Shown here: positions 15,065-25,805 of the stretch, one piece after another | Numbering within the stretch: the first letter of the stretch is position 1 | How the letters are laid out: each line of letters begins with the position of its first letter | Source of the DNA: Rhodanobacter sp. FDAARGOS 1247 | Lineage (GTDB): Bacteria > Pseudomonadota > Gammaproteobacteria > Xanthomonadales > Rhodanobacteraceae | Direction: 5' to 3' | NCBI RefSeq assembly: GCF_016889805.1 | Contig: NZ_CP069535.1 | Coordinates: 1,798,001 to 1,862,000, forward strand | Length of the DNA: 64,000 nt | The notes under the pieces: generated by a model | Seen by the model: the letters and a program-made list of their open reading frames with translations, nothing else | Told to the model about the DNA's origin: nothing | Database searches by the model: none | Translations under genes and position numbers: made by a program

Positions 15065-16534
15065 TCACCCCACCCATTGCACCCGGTTCTTCCCGCTTCC
15101 CTTGGCCACATACAAGGCCTCGTCCGCGGCATTCAGGAATTTTTCGCTGTTGGCGTAACGGGCCGTCGCCGTCGAGGCGAGTCCGGCGCTGATGGTCACC
15201 ACGTCCAGGGCGCTGCGCGCGTGGCGGATCTGCATCGCTTCCACCCGCCGGCGCAATCGTTCGAGGATGTCCTCCGACGCGGCGGGCGCGTAGCCGACCA
15301 GCAGGGCCACGAATTCCTCGCCGCCGTAACGGGCGACCATCACGTCCGGTTGCAGGCTCGCCTCGCGATGCAATGCGTGCGCCACGGCGACCAGGCAGTC
15401 GTCGCCGGCGAGGTGGCCGTAGGTGTCGTTGAACGCCTTGAAGCTGTCGATGTCGATCATCGCCACGCTGAGCGCGCGCCCCGTTTTCAGGGCGTCTTCC
15501 CATTCACGCCTCATCAGCCGATAGAAACCGCGGCGATTGGGCAGGGCGGTGAGGTCGTCGCGCACGACGGCCTGCTGCAGGCCGCGCTTTAGTTTGCGCA
15601 GGTCGTCCTCGAAGGCCAGGTGTTGTCCGAGCACGATGGCGTTGCGCGCCGCGTAGGACGCGATGGCGAGGATCAGCGTGCTCGTGGCGAGCACGGGGTT
15701 CTTGTCCAGTTGGGCGAACGCCAGGCAGCACAAGGCCAGGCTCATCACGAACGGGCTGACGCTTTCGGCAAGGTGGCGAATCCGGCGGCTGGGTCGATAG
15801 CTGCGCAACCAGACCTTCCGCCGCCGGCCCAGCAGAAAACCCAGCACCACGAAGGGCAGGCCGAGCAGCAGCTCGGGCAGGTAGGACTCGCTGTGGAGGA
15901 TGAAACGGTTGTGGATGCCGGGCACGATCAGTTCGAGCCAGGCGAAAACGCTCAGCACGAAAAAGAAGCGCCGCTCGTCGGAGCGCTTGGTGGAAACCAG
16001 GCGCAGCGTGGCGAACACCGCCACGAACAGGCCCATCGCATCGAACATCCACATCACGAACGTCGCTGGCGGCGGTGTCGGCGATGGTGCGTTCAGCACA
16101 TGGTGCAGGGTGAAATAGAACAGTGCCGCGATGGCGCACGCCAGCACCGCATCGACGACGCCCGCCCAGCGATACAGCGTGGCGACCGGGTTGTAGGCCG
16201 CGGCGATGGTCAGCAGCAGGCTGCTCAGACAGAAGTAGAAGGTCGGGTCGAAGGCGACCAGGGTGCCCAGCGGATTGGACAGCGAATCGGTGAACAGCAG
16301 GCCGAACGCGCCGAGCTGCGCGACCAGCGCCAGCAACAGCAGGCTCCACAGCGGACGATTGTGCGGAACGCTCAGGCGAAGCCGCCGCCAGGCTTGCGCC
16401 ACCGTCAGCATCAGCATCGCCAGCACGGCGGCGTAGCTCCAGGAAAGTAGGTGCGCCGGCGCCCACGCGATCACGCCCAGCTGCGCCAGCAGCAGCGGCA
16501 CATAGATGCGGGACATTCCGGCGTACATTTTCAT
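15065..16534 (-). CDS. Membrane-anchored diguanylate cyclase (GGDEF)
   Basis: The product is 489 residues from ATG 16534. About 300 N-terminal residues form eight or so membrane helices. A C-terminal GGDEF domain follows, with DDLTALPNRRGFYRLM, AMIDIDSFKAFNDTYGHLAGDDCL and the active-site signature RYGGEEF. GGEEF is fully competent for c-di-GMP synthesis. The inhibitory RxxD site five residues upstream is absent (the equivalent reads LQPD), so product inhibition is not expected. The domain end LNAADEALYVAKGSGKNRV is intact. The membrane part has no recognised sensor name. Start codons at 16528 and 16516 are possible alternatives. Confidence 0.92.
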   Translation of the reverse strand: MKMYAGMSRIYVPLLLAQLGVIAWAPAHLLSWSYAAVLAMLMLTVAQAWRRLRLSVPHNRPLWSLLLLALVAQLGAFGLLFTDSLSNPLGTLVAFDPTFYFCLSSLLLTIAAAYNPVATLYRWAGVVDAVLACAIAALFYFTLHHVLNAPSPTPPPATFVMWMFDAMGLFVAVFATLRLVSTKRSDERRFFFVLSVFAWLELIVPGIHNRFILHSESYLPELLLGLPFVVLGFLLGRRRKVWLRSYRPSRRIRHLAESVSPFVMSLALCCLAFAQLDKNPVLATSTLILAIASYAARNAIVLGQHLAFEDDLRKLKRGLQQAVVRDDLTALPNRRGFYRLMRREWEDALKTGRALSVAMIDIDSFKAFNDTYGHLAGDDCLVAVAHALHREASLQPDVMVARYGGEEFVALLVGYAPAASEDILERLRRRVEAMQIRHARSALDVVTISAGLASTATARYANSEKFLNAADEALYVAKGSGKNRVQWVG

Positions 16535-16778
16535 CTCGCGATGTCCCGGCGCTGAGGGAGTGGCACGTCGACGCCGACAGGCGTTCCCGGCGCTCTTGCC
16601 AAGCCTGCCATAAAGCGTCGCCTCGCACAGGCAGTGGCGTCTCAACGCGCGCCGCGCAAAGCTGCCTGCGAAGCCGAGTCTGTCCGGGCAAGGCCGGCAG
16701 GGCTGACCAATGGGCCATTCGCGTGACCGACCCGCGCCCTACCATCGCCGGATCGTCGTTTGCTCAGGGAAGAACAGG

Positions 16779-17852
16779 ATGAAGATGTGGATCGTGATGT
16801 GCGCTGCGTTGCTGGTCACCTTGTGCGGTTGTTCCCGACATGCCGGTGCCCCGGCCGTGGCGGCCAGGCAGATCACCGACCCAGCCCCGTTCCTGCGCGC
16901 AGGTGATTGCTTCGCGCGTTGGCCGAGTTACGACGCGTGGGTGGACCAGGTCAAGGCGCGGAATGCATGGTGGAATCCCAAGGTGCTGTTGCTGAAGCAG
17001 CAGTTTCCCCGCGCGGATTTCGAGCGCGCCCAGCAACAACTGGAATGCAGTTCGATCGCCTACGAGAGCGACGGCCTGAGCATCTCCGGCTGGATGCTGG
17101 TTCCCAAGGGCAAGCCGGACCGCAAGCTTCCCGTGCTGATCTACAACCGCGGCGGCAACGGCAGTTTCGGTGCGGTCACTTTTCCCATGCTGATGCGCAA
17201 TGCATTCCCCTATGCCGAGCGCGGTTTCCTGGTGCTGGTCAGCCAGTATCGCGGCGTTCCGGAGGACGATCCGAAACGGTCGGGCACCGATCAGTTCGGC
17301 GGCGACGATGTCCGTGACGTGAGCCGCCTCATCGAGCTGGCCAAGCGCCTGCCGAACGCCGACCCGCACAACATCTTCATGCTCGGGGTCAGCCGCGGCG
17401 GGATGGAGAGTTTCATGGCAGCGCGGCGGAGCCACGACATCAAGGCCATGGCGGTCATCTCCGGCGTGTCCGATCTTCAAACCGAGCTGAAATTCCGTCC
17501 CGAGATGGAGCAGGTCTACCTGGCGCGCATCCCCGGTTACCGCACCGACAAGCAGCGTCTGCTGGCCGAGCGCTCGGTGATGGCGTGGGCGGAGGACCTG
17601 CCGAAGGACATGCCGGTGCTGCTGCTGCACGGTGACAAGGACGAACGGGTCAGCGTCGCCAACGGAATACGCCTGCATCAGCGGCTTGATCAACTGCAAC
17701 ACCCGAACCGGCTGATCGTCTACCCCGGCGACGACCATTTCCTCAGCCGGCACAGGGACGAGGCCATCGATGCGGTGGTTGGCTGGTTTCGTGCGGCCAT
17801 GACCGCTACCCCCGACGCAGCGGTTTCCGCAGCGGTATCCGCGAAACGTTGA
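16779..17852 (+). CDS. Alpha/beta hydrolase lipoprotein (prolyl oligopeptidase-like)
   Basis: This is a 357-residue lipoprotein. The signal peptide ends in a lipobox (LVTLCGC, cysteine near residue 17). The catalytic triad is visible: nucleophile in LGVSRGGMESF (GxSxG), aspartate in LLLHGDKDERVSV and histidine in YPGDDHFLSRH. The preceding LPVLIYNRGGNG and QYRGVPEDDP parts fit S9-type acyl-peptidase or dienelactone hydrolase relatives. It is likely periplasmic and membrane-attached. It converges on the DUF885 gene and shares a bidirectional terminator with it. Confidence 0.85.
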   Translation: MKMWIVMCAALLVTLCGCSRHAGAPAVAARQITDPAPFLRAGDCFARWPSYDAWVDQVKARNAWWNPKVLLLKQQFPRADFERAQQQLECSSIAYESDGLSISGWMLVPKGKPDRKLPVLIYNRGGNGSFGAVTFPMLMRNAFPYAERGFLVLVSQYRGVPEDDPKRSGTDQFGGDDVRDVSRLIELAKRLPNADPHNIFMLGVSRGGMESFMAARRSHDIKAMAVISGVSDLQTELKFRPEMEQVYLARIPGYRTDKQRLLAERSVMAWAEDLPKDMPVLLLHGDKDERVSVANGIRLHQRLDQLQHPNRLIVYPGDDHFLSRHRDEAIDAVVGWFRAAMTATPDAAVSAAVSAKR

Positions 17853-17873
17853 AACATTCCGCGTCCTCGCGAG

Positions 17874-17905
17874 AGAGCGCCTGCCGGCACGCCGGCAGGC
17901 GCTCT
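17874..17905. terminator. Bidirectional terminator hairpin
   Basis: AGAGCGCCTGCCGG pairs with CCGGCAGGCGCTCT around CACG (14-bp perfect stem), lying between two convergent genes. Confidence 0.8.
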
Positions 17906-17910
17906 GCGGA

Positions 17911-19728
<1,818 letters not shown>

Positions 19729-19814
19729 GATCGACTTCCCCGGTGTGATCGCAAGCGCCGAGCCTAGGCGCTCCGTTGTCCGGGTGCAATCGTCCGCCGT
19801 CACGCGCCAGACGA

Positions 19815-22187
19815 TCAGCCGGCGATGGCCGTCTTCACCGCTGGCGTCGCCACGTCCATTGCGGCTGCCGGCCTGCCCAGCAGGTAGCCCTGACCCAGCG
19901 GGCATCCCATCTCGGCCAGGGCGTTGCACTGCTCGATGGTTTCGATGCCCTCGGCGATGACCTGGATGTCCATCGAACGGGCCAGCGCAATGACCGCGGC
20001 GATGATGCAGGCGCTGCCGCGGGTGGCCGGCTTGCCCAGCCCGTTCACGAAGGTGCGGTCGACCTTCAGCATGCGCAACGGCAGGCGCTGCAGGTATTGC
20101 AGCGAGGAATAGCCGGTGCCGAAATCATCCAGCGCCGCGCCCACGCCCGCGGCGCGCAGCCGCAGCAGCATCGCCTGCACGTGGTCGGGGTCTTCCAACA
20201 GGACGTCCTCGGTGACTTCCGCGATCACCCGCGAGGCGGGCAGCTTCACGCTGGCCAGCAGGTCGAGCAGGCGCCGGTCGAAATCGTCCGAGCCGAGATG
20301 CGCAGCCGACACGTTGAAGGTGAGGAAGGCATCGGCGGGGCCGTGCTGGGCGAACGTGCGGAAGCTGCGCTCGAACATCTGCCAGTCGATCGCCTCCAGC
20401 AACCGGCAGCTGTGCGCGACCTTGAGGAAGTCGGCCGGCTCGACCAGGCCGCGGCCGGGCCGGTGCCAGCGGATCAGTGCTTCGTAGCCGGCGATGCCGT
20501 TGTCGTGCAGCCGGCGGATCGGCTGGAACCAGGGTTCGAAGCGGTGCTCGCGCAACGCTTCGCGCAGGTCGGTTTCCAGTGCCAGCCGCTCCACGACCTC
20601 GCCGGCCATCGCCGGCTCGAACATCGCGATGCGCGGAATGTCGATGGACGCGGCGCGATGAAGGGCGATGTCCGCGTCGCGCAGTACGTGTTCGAGCGTG
20701 CGGTAGCCGGCGTCGCACAGCAGCACGCCGAGGCGGGCGGACAGGTGCAGCTCGCGGCCGGCCACGGCGATCGGCTGTCCGATGCAGTCGATCATCCGAT
20801 GGGCGATGCGCATGGCCTGGCGTGTGCCGGCCATCTGCGGGATCAGCACGGCAAATTCGTCACCGGCCAGGCGGGCGACCAGGCCGGGCCGGTTGCCCAG
20901 GCATTCGGTGAGGCGCGTGGCGACCTGTTGCAGTACCTCATCGCCGGTGAAATGGCCGAGACCCTCGTTGATGCCGGCGAAGCGATCCAGGTTCAACTGC
21001 AGCAGCACGGCGGGGCTGGTCGGATCGCGCTGCATCGCGTGGAGCAATCGTTCGATGTGCTCATGCAGGCAGCGCGGATTGGCCAAGCCGGTGAGGGCGT
21101 CGTGGGTCTGCTCGTGGACAAGCTGCTGCTGCACCCGCGCACGCTCGCCGACTTCCTTGTGCAGGGCACGGCTGCGTTGCGCCACGCGGTCCTGCAGCGC
21201 CCGGTTGGCCTCGGCCAGCGTCCGCGTTTGCCGTTGTTCGTCGAGGTTCTGTTCGGCCTCGCGATGCCGCTCGATCACGCAGCGGATATGGGTGGCCACG
21301 AACTCCAGCAGCACCAGGTCTTCGTTGGAGTAGCTGCTGTCCGGCTGCCGGCTGCGCACCATCACGGCACCGTGGATTTCGCCCTGGTGCAGCATCGGCA
21401 CGCCCATCCACTGGGCGTCATCGAGTTCCACCACCAGCGGCCCGGAGACCTGCTTGCCCAGTTGTGCCGGCGTGCCCAGCAGCGCCTTGCCATCGTGGAG
21501 CAGATACCACAGCGGCGAGCCGCCGATCGACGCCAGCGACACCTCATGGCCGGATGCCGCCAGCGGCGGCAGGCTGCGCGGGTCGGAGGTATAGACGAAG
21601 CGGAGCAGTTCGCGCTGCGGCTGGTGATCCACCACGCAGAAATGTTCGGCGCGGAGCAGGGAGCCCAGCACCGCGTGGATCTCGCGCAGGATGGCGCGGA
21701 TGTCGCGGCCGCAACCGGCCAGGTCGGCGATGGTGAACAGGGCGCGGTGCAGCCGCTCGGAATACTCCAGCGGAGGCGGCGCGCTGTGCTGCTCGATCCA
21801 GCCCAGCAGGATGCCCAGTCGACGCCCCGCCAGTTGCAGCAGGGGCTCCAGTTCGGTGATCAGGGCGGTGGCGTCGGCGCCACCGTGCAGGTTGAGCAGG
21901 AGCAGGATCGGCCGCGGTCGCTCGCACAGTCGGAAGGCCAGTGCGCCGATGGCCGGCACGCGTTGCGGAATGCCCGATGCGGCCACGCCACGCAGCCAGC
22001 CCGCGGGTCCGCCGCGGGCATGATCGAAGCCGCTGCCCAGTTCCCACAGCACGCGGGCGCTGGCGCATTCGGCATAGGCTTCGGCCAGCTCGACAATCAT
22101 GGCGGCGATGTCCACCGGCCGCGTGGCGGTATCGAGCTGATCCAGCCAGCGTGCCTGCGGCGATTCATTTGCCAGGGTGCAGTTCAT
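19815..22187 (-). CDS. GAF-GGDEF-EAL cyclic-di-GMP protein, 790 aa
   Basis: The ATG at 22187 follows GGAAAG; an ATG at 22199 is an alternative without such a site. Order: an N-terminal helical region, a GAF-like domain (about 190-340, with ILREIHAVLGSLLRAEHF and QGEIHGAVMVRSRQ), a coiled coil (about 350-390), a GGDEF domain with RLAGDEF (first Gly replaced by Ala), and an EAL domain with YEALIRW, LDDFGTGYSSL and VIAEGIET. The EAL catalytic residues are present, so phosphodiesterase activity is likely. The GGDEF half may only bind GTP. No membrane segment is seen. Confidence 0.9.
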   Translation of the reverse strand: MNCTLANESPQARWLDQLDTATRPVDIAAMIVELAEAYAECASARVLWELGSGFDHARGGPAGWLRGVAASGIPQRVPAIGALAFRLCERPRPILLLLNLHGGADATALITELEPLLQLAGRRLGILLGWIEQHSAPPPLEYSERLHRALFTIADLAGCGRDIRAILREIHAVLGSLLRAEHFCVVDHQPQRELLRFVYTSDPRSLPPLAASGHEVSLASIGGSPLWYLLHDGKALLGTPAQLGKQVSGPLVVELDDAQWMGVPMLHQGEIHGAVMVRSRQPDSSYSNEDLVLLEFVATHIRCVIERHREAEQNLDEQRQTRTLAEANRALQDRVAQRSRALHKEVGERARVQQQLVHEQTHDALTGLANPRCLHEHIERLLHAMQRDPTSPAVLLQLNLDRFAGINEGLGHFTGDEVLQQVATRLTECLGNRPGLVARLAGDEFAVLIPQMAGTRQAMRIAHRMIDCIGQPIAVAGRELHLSARLGVLLCDAGYRTLEHVLRDADIALHRAASIDIPRIAMFEPAMAGEVVERLALETDLREALREHRFEPWFQPIRRLHDNGIAGYEALIRWHRPGRGLVEPADFLKVAHSCRLLEAIDWQMFERSFRTFAQHGPADAFLTFNVSAAHLGSDDFDRRLLDLLASVKLPASRVIAEVTEDVLLEDPDHVQAMLLRLRAAGVGAALDDFGTGYSSLQYLQRLPLRMLKVDRTFVNGLGKPATRGSACIIAAVIALARSMDIQVIAEGIETIEQCNALAEMGCPLGQGYLLGRPAAAMDVATPAVKTAIAG

Positions 22188-23072
22188 CGGACTTTCCATG
22201 GTCTGAGAAACACGCTTGAACTCGATGGCGGTCGCGGCGGCGGCAATGTCGTCGCGACGTGAAAAAACGCCGCGTCCCGGCGCGCCGTACGGCCGCCTGC
22301 CGCTCCCGGCCGGTCTGGCCCGCATGCCACGGGCACGCGTCATTTCATCTCGCACTGTCATTTCATGTCGCCGGCAAGGTCAGAAACTGCTCAGTTGCGA
22401 CAGTTGCCCTGGCGCCTGGGTCAGCTCATCGGGCGGTCTCGCGCGGAACCATTCATTCGCCCTGCGCGGGGAGATGGCACGGTATTCAGGTGGCGATCCG
22501 CTCCTTCGGATGTTTGCCGATTTCGTCTGGACGTCCACATGAAGACGCCATGGATGCCGCTGTCGCGCGCCAGGATCGATCCGGCGCGTGGCAGAAGAGG
22601 GCGAAGGCCTGCTTCGCCGTCAGGGTTCGTGCCGACGCATCGCCCGGGATGCGTCGCCGGCCGGATGGACAGAGTCGGTGCACAGCGCACCGCATCCGGC
22701 CGGGGACGCAGACTTGAACGACCGGGATTCCCCGAGGTGCGCAACGCCATCGCGCATCGCCACAGCGGATTCCCACATCTGCATTCTAGGCAGGGCGATA
22801 TCGATGCACGCGACGTTTCATTCGCGCGCTCGCGACGTTTCGTCTCCAGCTGGCGGCTTTACCTGTCGACCCACTGGACACGTTCCGGCGCCGATGGCAT
22901 CCATGGCGACGGTGAGGAGGACTTCGCAGGAAGACCGTCTCGCGTGATGGACGCCGTCGCCGTCGGCAGGCATCGCCGCACGACGACGGCGCCCATGCGA
23001 AGCGCGCTGGCATGGTCTGTGCGTGGCTTCAAGACTTCCCGCAGGGGAGGACTCGACCTCAGGAGGAGTTCG
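22188..23072. other. 885-bp intergenic region with nested palindromes
   Basis: No gene with normal codon pattern or start was found on either strand. Notable are the hairpin GACGCATC/GATGCGTC (22634-22655) and, next to it, CCGGCCGGATG (22657-22667) pairing with CATCCGGCCGG (22693-22703). The stretch separates two divergent regulatory genes and must hold both promoters. It may also include remains of an older gene, or an untranslated RNA. Confidence 0.4.
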
Positions 23073-24041
23073 ATGGATACGCCCGTTCCAGCGAAGGGCC
23101 GGCAAGCCACGCTGCCATGCAGGACCTTCAGCACCGCACTGATCGAGCCGCGCCTGCGCTCGCGGGCGTACGCGCGCTGGATCGCCCCGCTGGCCGAGGT
23201 GCAGCCCGGTGACGACGAACCGATGGATGCCTCGGTCGTCGTGTTCGAGCTGGGCTCGCTGCGGGTGGCGCAGTCGAGCGCGAGCCCGGCAAGGTACCGG
23301 CGCGATGCCGCGCTGATCGCCCGCAGTCCGCTGAGCCAGTGCGTGCTGCTGCGCCTGCTGCTGAGCGGTTCGGCGCGGGGCAGCTTCGGCAAGCGCGGCA
23401 CGGTCGAGTTGCGCATGGGCGACATCTACCTGAACGACCTGGCGCAGCCAGCCGAACTGTGGGAAGCCGGTTGCGCGCACCTCAACCTGCTGCTCAGGCA
23501 CAAGGCGATCGACCAGGCGCACTCGCCACTGCACGGCCGGGTGCTGCGCAAGGACCACCTGCCGTGCCGGATGCTGACCCAGCACCTGCTGCATCTGCTG
23601 GGGACGCTGCCCGGGATCGAGACCAGTCACGCCGGCAAGGCCGCCAGCGCGACCCTGGCGGTGGTGCGCGGCTGCCTGCGCGCCGAATCGCGCCAGCGCG
23701 ACCGCCCGCAATGGGCGGAGACGCTGCACGTGCGCATCCGCGAACACATCGAGGCCCAGCTGGGCGACCACGAACTGAGCGCGGCCGTGCTGCAGCGTCG
23801 GTTCCACGTGTCACGGGCGCAGCTGTACCGGATGTTCGCCGACAGCGGTGGCGTGCAGCATTACATCCGCGACCGGCGGGTGGAGGCGGTGCACCGGGAT
23901 CTTCGCGAGCAGCCGGAACGGAACATCTCCGATCTCGCCTTCAGCCACGGCTTCTCCAGCGAGCGGCAGTTCCAGCGCGCCTTCCGCGCCCGCTATGGCC
24001 GGACGGCCAGCGAGGTGCGCGAACGCCTGCAGCTGTTCTGA
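23073..24041 (+). CDS. AraC family transcriptional regulator
   Basis: The ATG at 23073 follows AGGAGGAGTTCG, an ideal Shine-Dalgarno, which decides against much longer readings of the frame. The product is 322 residues. The N-terminal 200 residues resemble the AraC-binding-like domain (PF14525 type: RSRAYARWIAPLAEVQPGDD). The C-terminus holds two helix-turn-helix motifs: LSAAVLQRRFHVSRAQLYRMFA and ISDLAFSHGFSSERQFQRAFRARYG. The ligand and targets are unknown. It may control itself and the GGDEF-EAL gene across the long divergent gap. Confidence 0.9.
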   Translation: MDTPVPAKGRQATLPCRTFSTALIEPRLRSRAYARWIAPLAEVQPGDDEPMDASVVVFELGSLRVAQSSASPARYRRDAALIARSPLSQCVLLRLLLSGSARGSFGKRGTVELRMGDIYLNDLAQPAELWEAGCAHLNLLLRHKAIDQAHSPLHGRVLRKDHLPCRMLTQHLLHLLGTLPGIETSHAGKAASATLAVVRGCLRAESRQRDRPQWAETLHVRIREHIEAQLGDHELSAAVLQRRFHVSRAQLYRMFADSGGVQHYIRDRRVEAVHRDLREQPERNISDLAFSHGFSSERQFQRAFRARYGRTASEVRERLQLF

Positions 24042-24075
24042 GCAGTCCGCTGCCCGCCGACGGGCACGACCTGCT

Positions 24076-24453
24076 TCAGCGCCGCCGGACTTTGCCCAGC
24101 GCCAGGCCGATCGCCGCCAGCAGCTCGGCCGCGCCGAACGGCTTGCGCAGGAACACTCCGCGATCGGGAATGTCGTGCACGTGGACTTCGGTGTCGGCGG
24201 TGATCACCACGATGGCCACCTCGTCGTTGTGCCTGATCGCCTCGTGGCAGATGTCGATGCCGGAGACGCTGCCGGCGAGAATCACGTCGGCGACGACCAC
24301 GTCGACGTGCGCCTGCCGAAGGTGGCTCATCGCGCCGGCAGAACCCAGTGCGCGGATGCTCTGCAGGCCATCGGCGGCCGACAGCAACAGGTCGATGGAT
24401 TCCAGCACCATGTTGTCGTCGTCGACGATGAGGACGGTCTTGTTCGTATCCAC
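24076..24453 (-). CDS. Stand-alone response-regulator receiver (CheY-like)
   Basis: This is a 125-residue single receiver domain. Acidic pocket DDD follows LIVDDDN, the phospho-acceptor aspartate is in DVVVADVIL, the Thr is in VVITADT and the conserved Lys is in FLRKPFG. There is no output domain, so it acts by protein contact or phosphotransfer. A kinase is not adjacent. It is followed on the same strand by the Kef-type antiporter gene (upstream in transcription), with about 86 bp between them. Confidence 0.88.
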   Translation of the reverse strand: MDTNKTVLIVDDDNMVLESIDLLLSAADGLQSIRALGSAGAMSHLRQAHVDVVVADVILAGSVSGIDICHEAIRHNDEVAIVVITADTEVHVHDIPDRGVFLRKPFGAAELLAAIGLALGKVRRR

Positions 24454-24539
24454 GCGGTGCTACCCCCGTTTGCTGCCGGCAGGGCCCAGCATAGGCCGAC
24501 TCCGCTTGCCGTGGGTGGATTGTCCTGGCGGGCCGAGGG

Positions 24540-25727
24540 TCACCCGGCTGCTTCGCCGGCGTCGCCGCGGCGGAGCAGCCAGGCCAGCAGCGGCGGCGTG
24601 ACCATCGCGGTGAGCAGGGACATCGCCACGATGACGGCGTAGATGCGGTCGCTGAACACGCCCGCGGCCAGGCCCAGGCTGGCGATCACCACACCCACCT
24701 CGCCGCGCGGCACCATGCCGAAGCCGATGATGGTGGCGCTGCGCCGGCCCAGCGACAGCGAGCCAAGGAAACCGCCCAGCAACTTCGACACGATCGCGAT
24801 CGCGGTGGCGACCAGCAGCATCAGCAGCGCATCCACGCTGGCCAGTTCGGCCAGGTTGACCTTGGCGCCGGTGACCACGAAGAAGAACGGCGTGAGGAAG
24901 GACAGCAGCGGCAGGGTCTGGTGCTCCAGTTCCTTCCGCTGGCGGGTTTCCGAGGCGATCATGCCGGCCAGGAACGCGCCGATGATCGCGGCCAGGCCGA
25001 AGCGCGTGGACAGCCATGCCAGGCCCAGGCAGATCGCCAGCACCACGCTCAATGCCGAGTGCGGACTGATCGGCACCTCCAGCCAGCCCGAGCGACGCCG
25101 CATCACCTGCGAGCCACCCCAGCCGATGATCGCCACGAACCCGATCGCGCCGGCCAGGGTCAGCAGCAGCGAATGCAGGTCCAGCGAGCCGCCGCCCTGC
25201 AGCGAGGACACCACGCCGAGCAGCAGCATGGCCAGGATGTCGTCGATCACCGCTGCGCCCAGGATCACCCGGCTCTCGATGCGCTGGAGCACGCCCAGTT
25301 GCTGCAGCACCCGCGCCGTGATGCCGGCCGAAGTGGCGACGAAGGCGGCTGCCACGAACATCGACTTGATCCATTCGAAACCTTCGCCATGCGCCCACAG
25401 CGCGCCGGCCACGAAGGGAATGATCACGCCGAGCACGCCGACCAGCAGGGCGCTCTTGCCGACCTTTTTCAGATCATCCAGCCGTGTTTCCAGGCCTACC
25501 GAAAACAGCAGCAGCACCACGCCGATCTCGGCCAGCACGTCCAGCGGCGTGCCGGGCAGGATCTGCTCCGGGCTCAGCCAGCCCAGCAGCGACGGTCCGA
25601 TCACGCAGCCGGCGGCGATCTCGCCGACCACGCCGGGCAGCTTTATCCGCTGGGCGATTTCCGCGCCGATCTGCGCGGCGACGAAGATGACGAACAGGGT
25701 CAGCAGGATGTCGGCGGCGTGGTGCAT
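24540..25727 (-). CDS. CPA2-type cation:proton antiporter
   Basis: This is a 395-residue membrane protein with 12-13 helices in the Na+/H+ exchanger fold. Conserved items are LPGVVGEIAAGCVIGPSLLG at the start, LLLFSVGLE, FVATSAGITARVL and the ion-binding AAVIDDIL pair of aspartates. It lacks a C-terminal TrkA-N or TrkA-C domain, so it is of the shorter KefB/NapA type rather than a full KefC. It lies beside nhaD, making a small ion-homeostasis neighbourhood. Confidence 0.9.
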   Translation of the reverse strand: MHHAADILLTLFVIFVAAQIGAEIAQRIKLPGVVGEIAAGCVIGPSLLGWLSPEQILPGTPLDVLAEIGVVLLLFSVGLETRLDDLKKVGKSALLVGVLGVIIPFVAGALWAHGEGFEWIKSMFVAAAFVATSAGITARVLQQLGVLQRIESRVILGAAVIDDILAMLLLGVVSSLQGGGSLDLHSLLLTLAGAIGFVAIIGWGGSQVMRRRSGWLEVPISPHSALSVVLAICLGLAWLSTRFGLAAIIGAFLAGMIASETRQRKELEHQTLPLLSFLTPFFFVVTGAKVNLAELASVDALLMLLVATAIAIVSKLLGGFLGSLSLGRRSATIIGFGMVPRGEVGVVIASLGLAAGVFSDRIYAVIVAMSLLTAMVTPPLLAWLLRRGDAGEAAG

Positions 25728-25805
25728 GGATCGTCTTTTCCGTCGGGCAAGCGCTCAATGGTACAGGGCCACCGCCGGCGATGTTTTGCACGACGCGCGC
25801 TTCGA

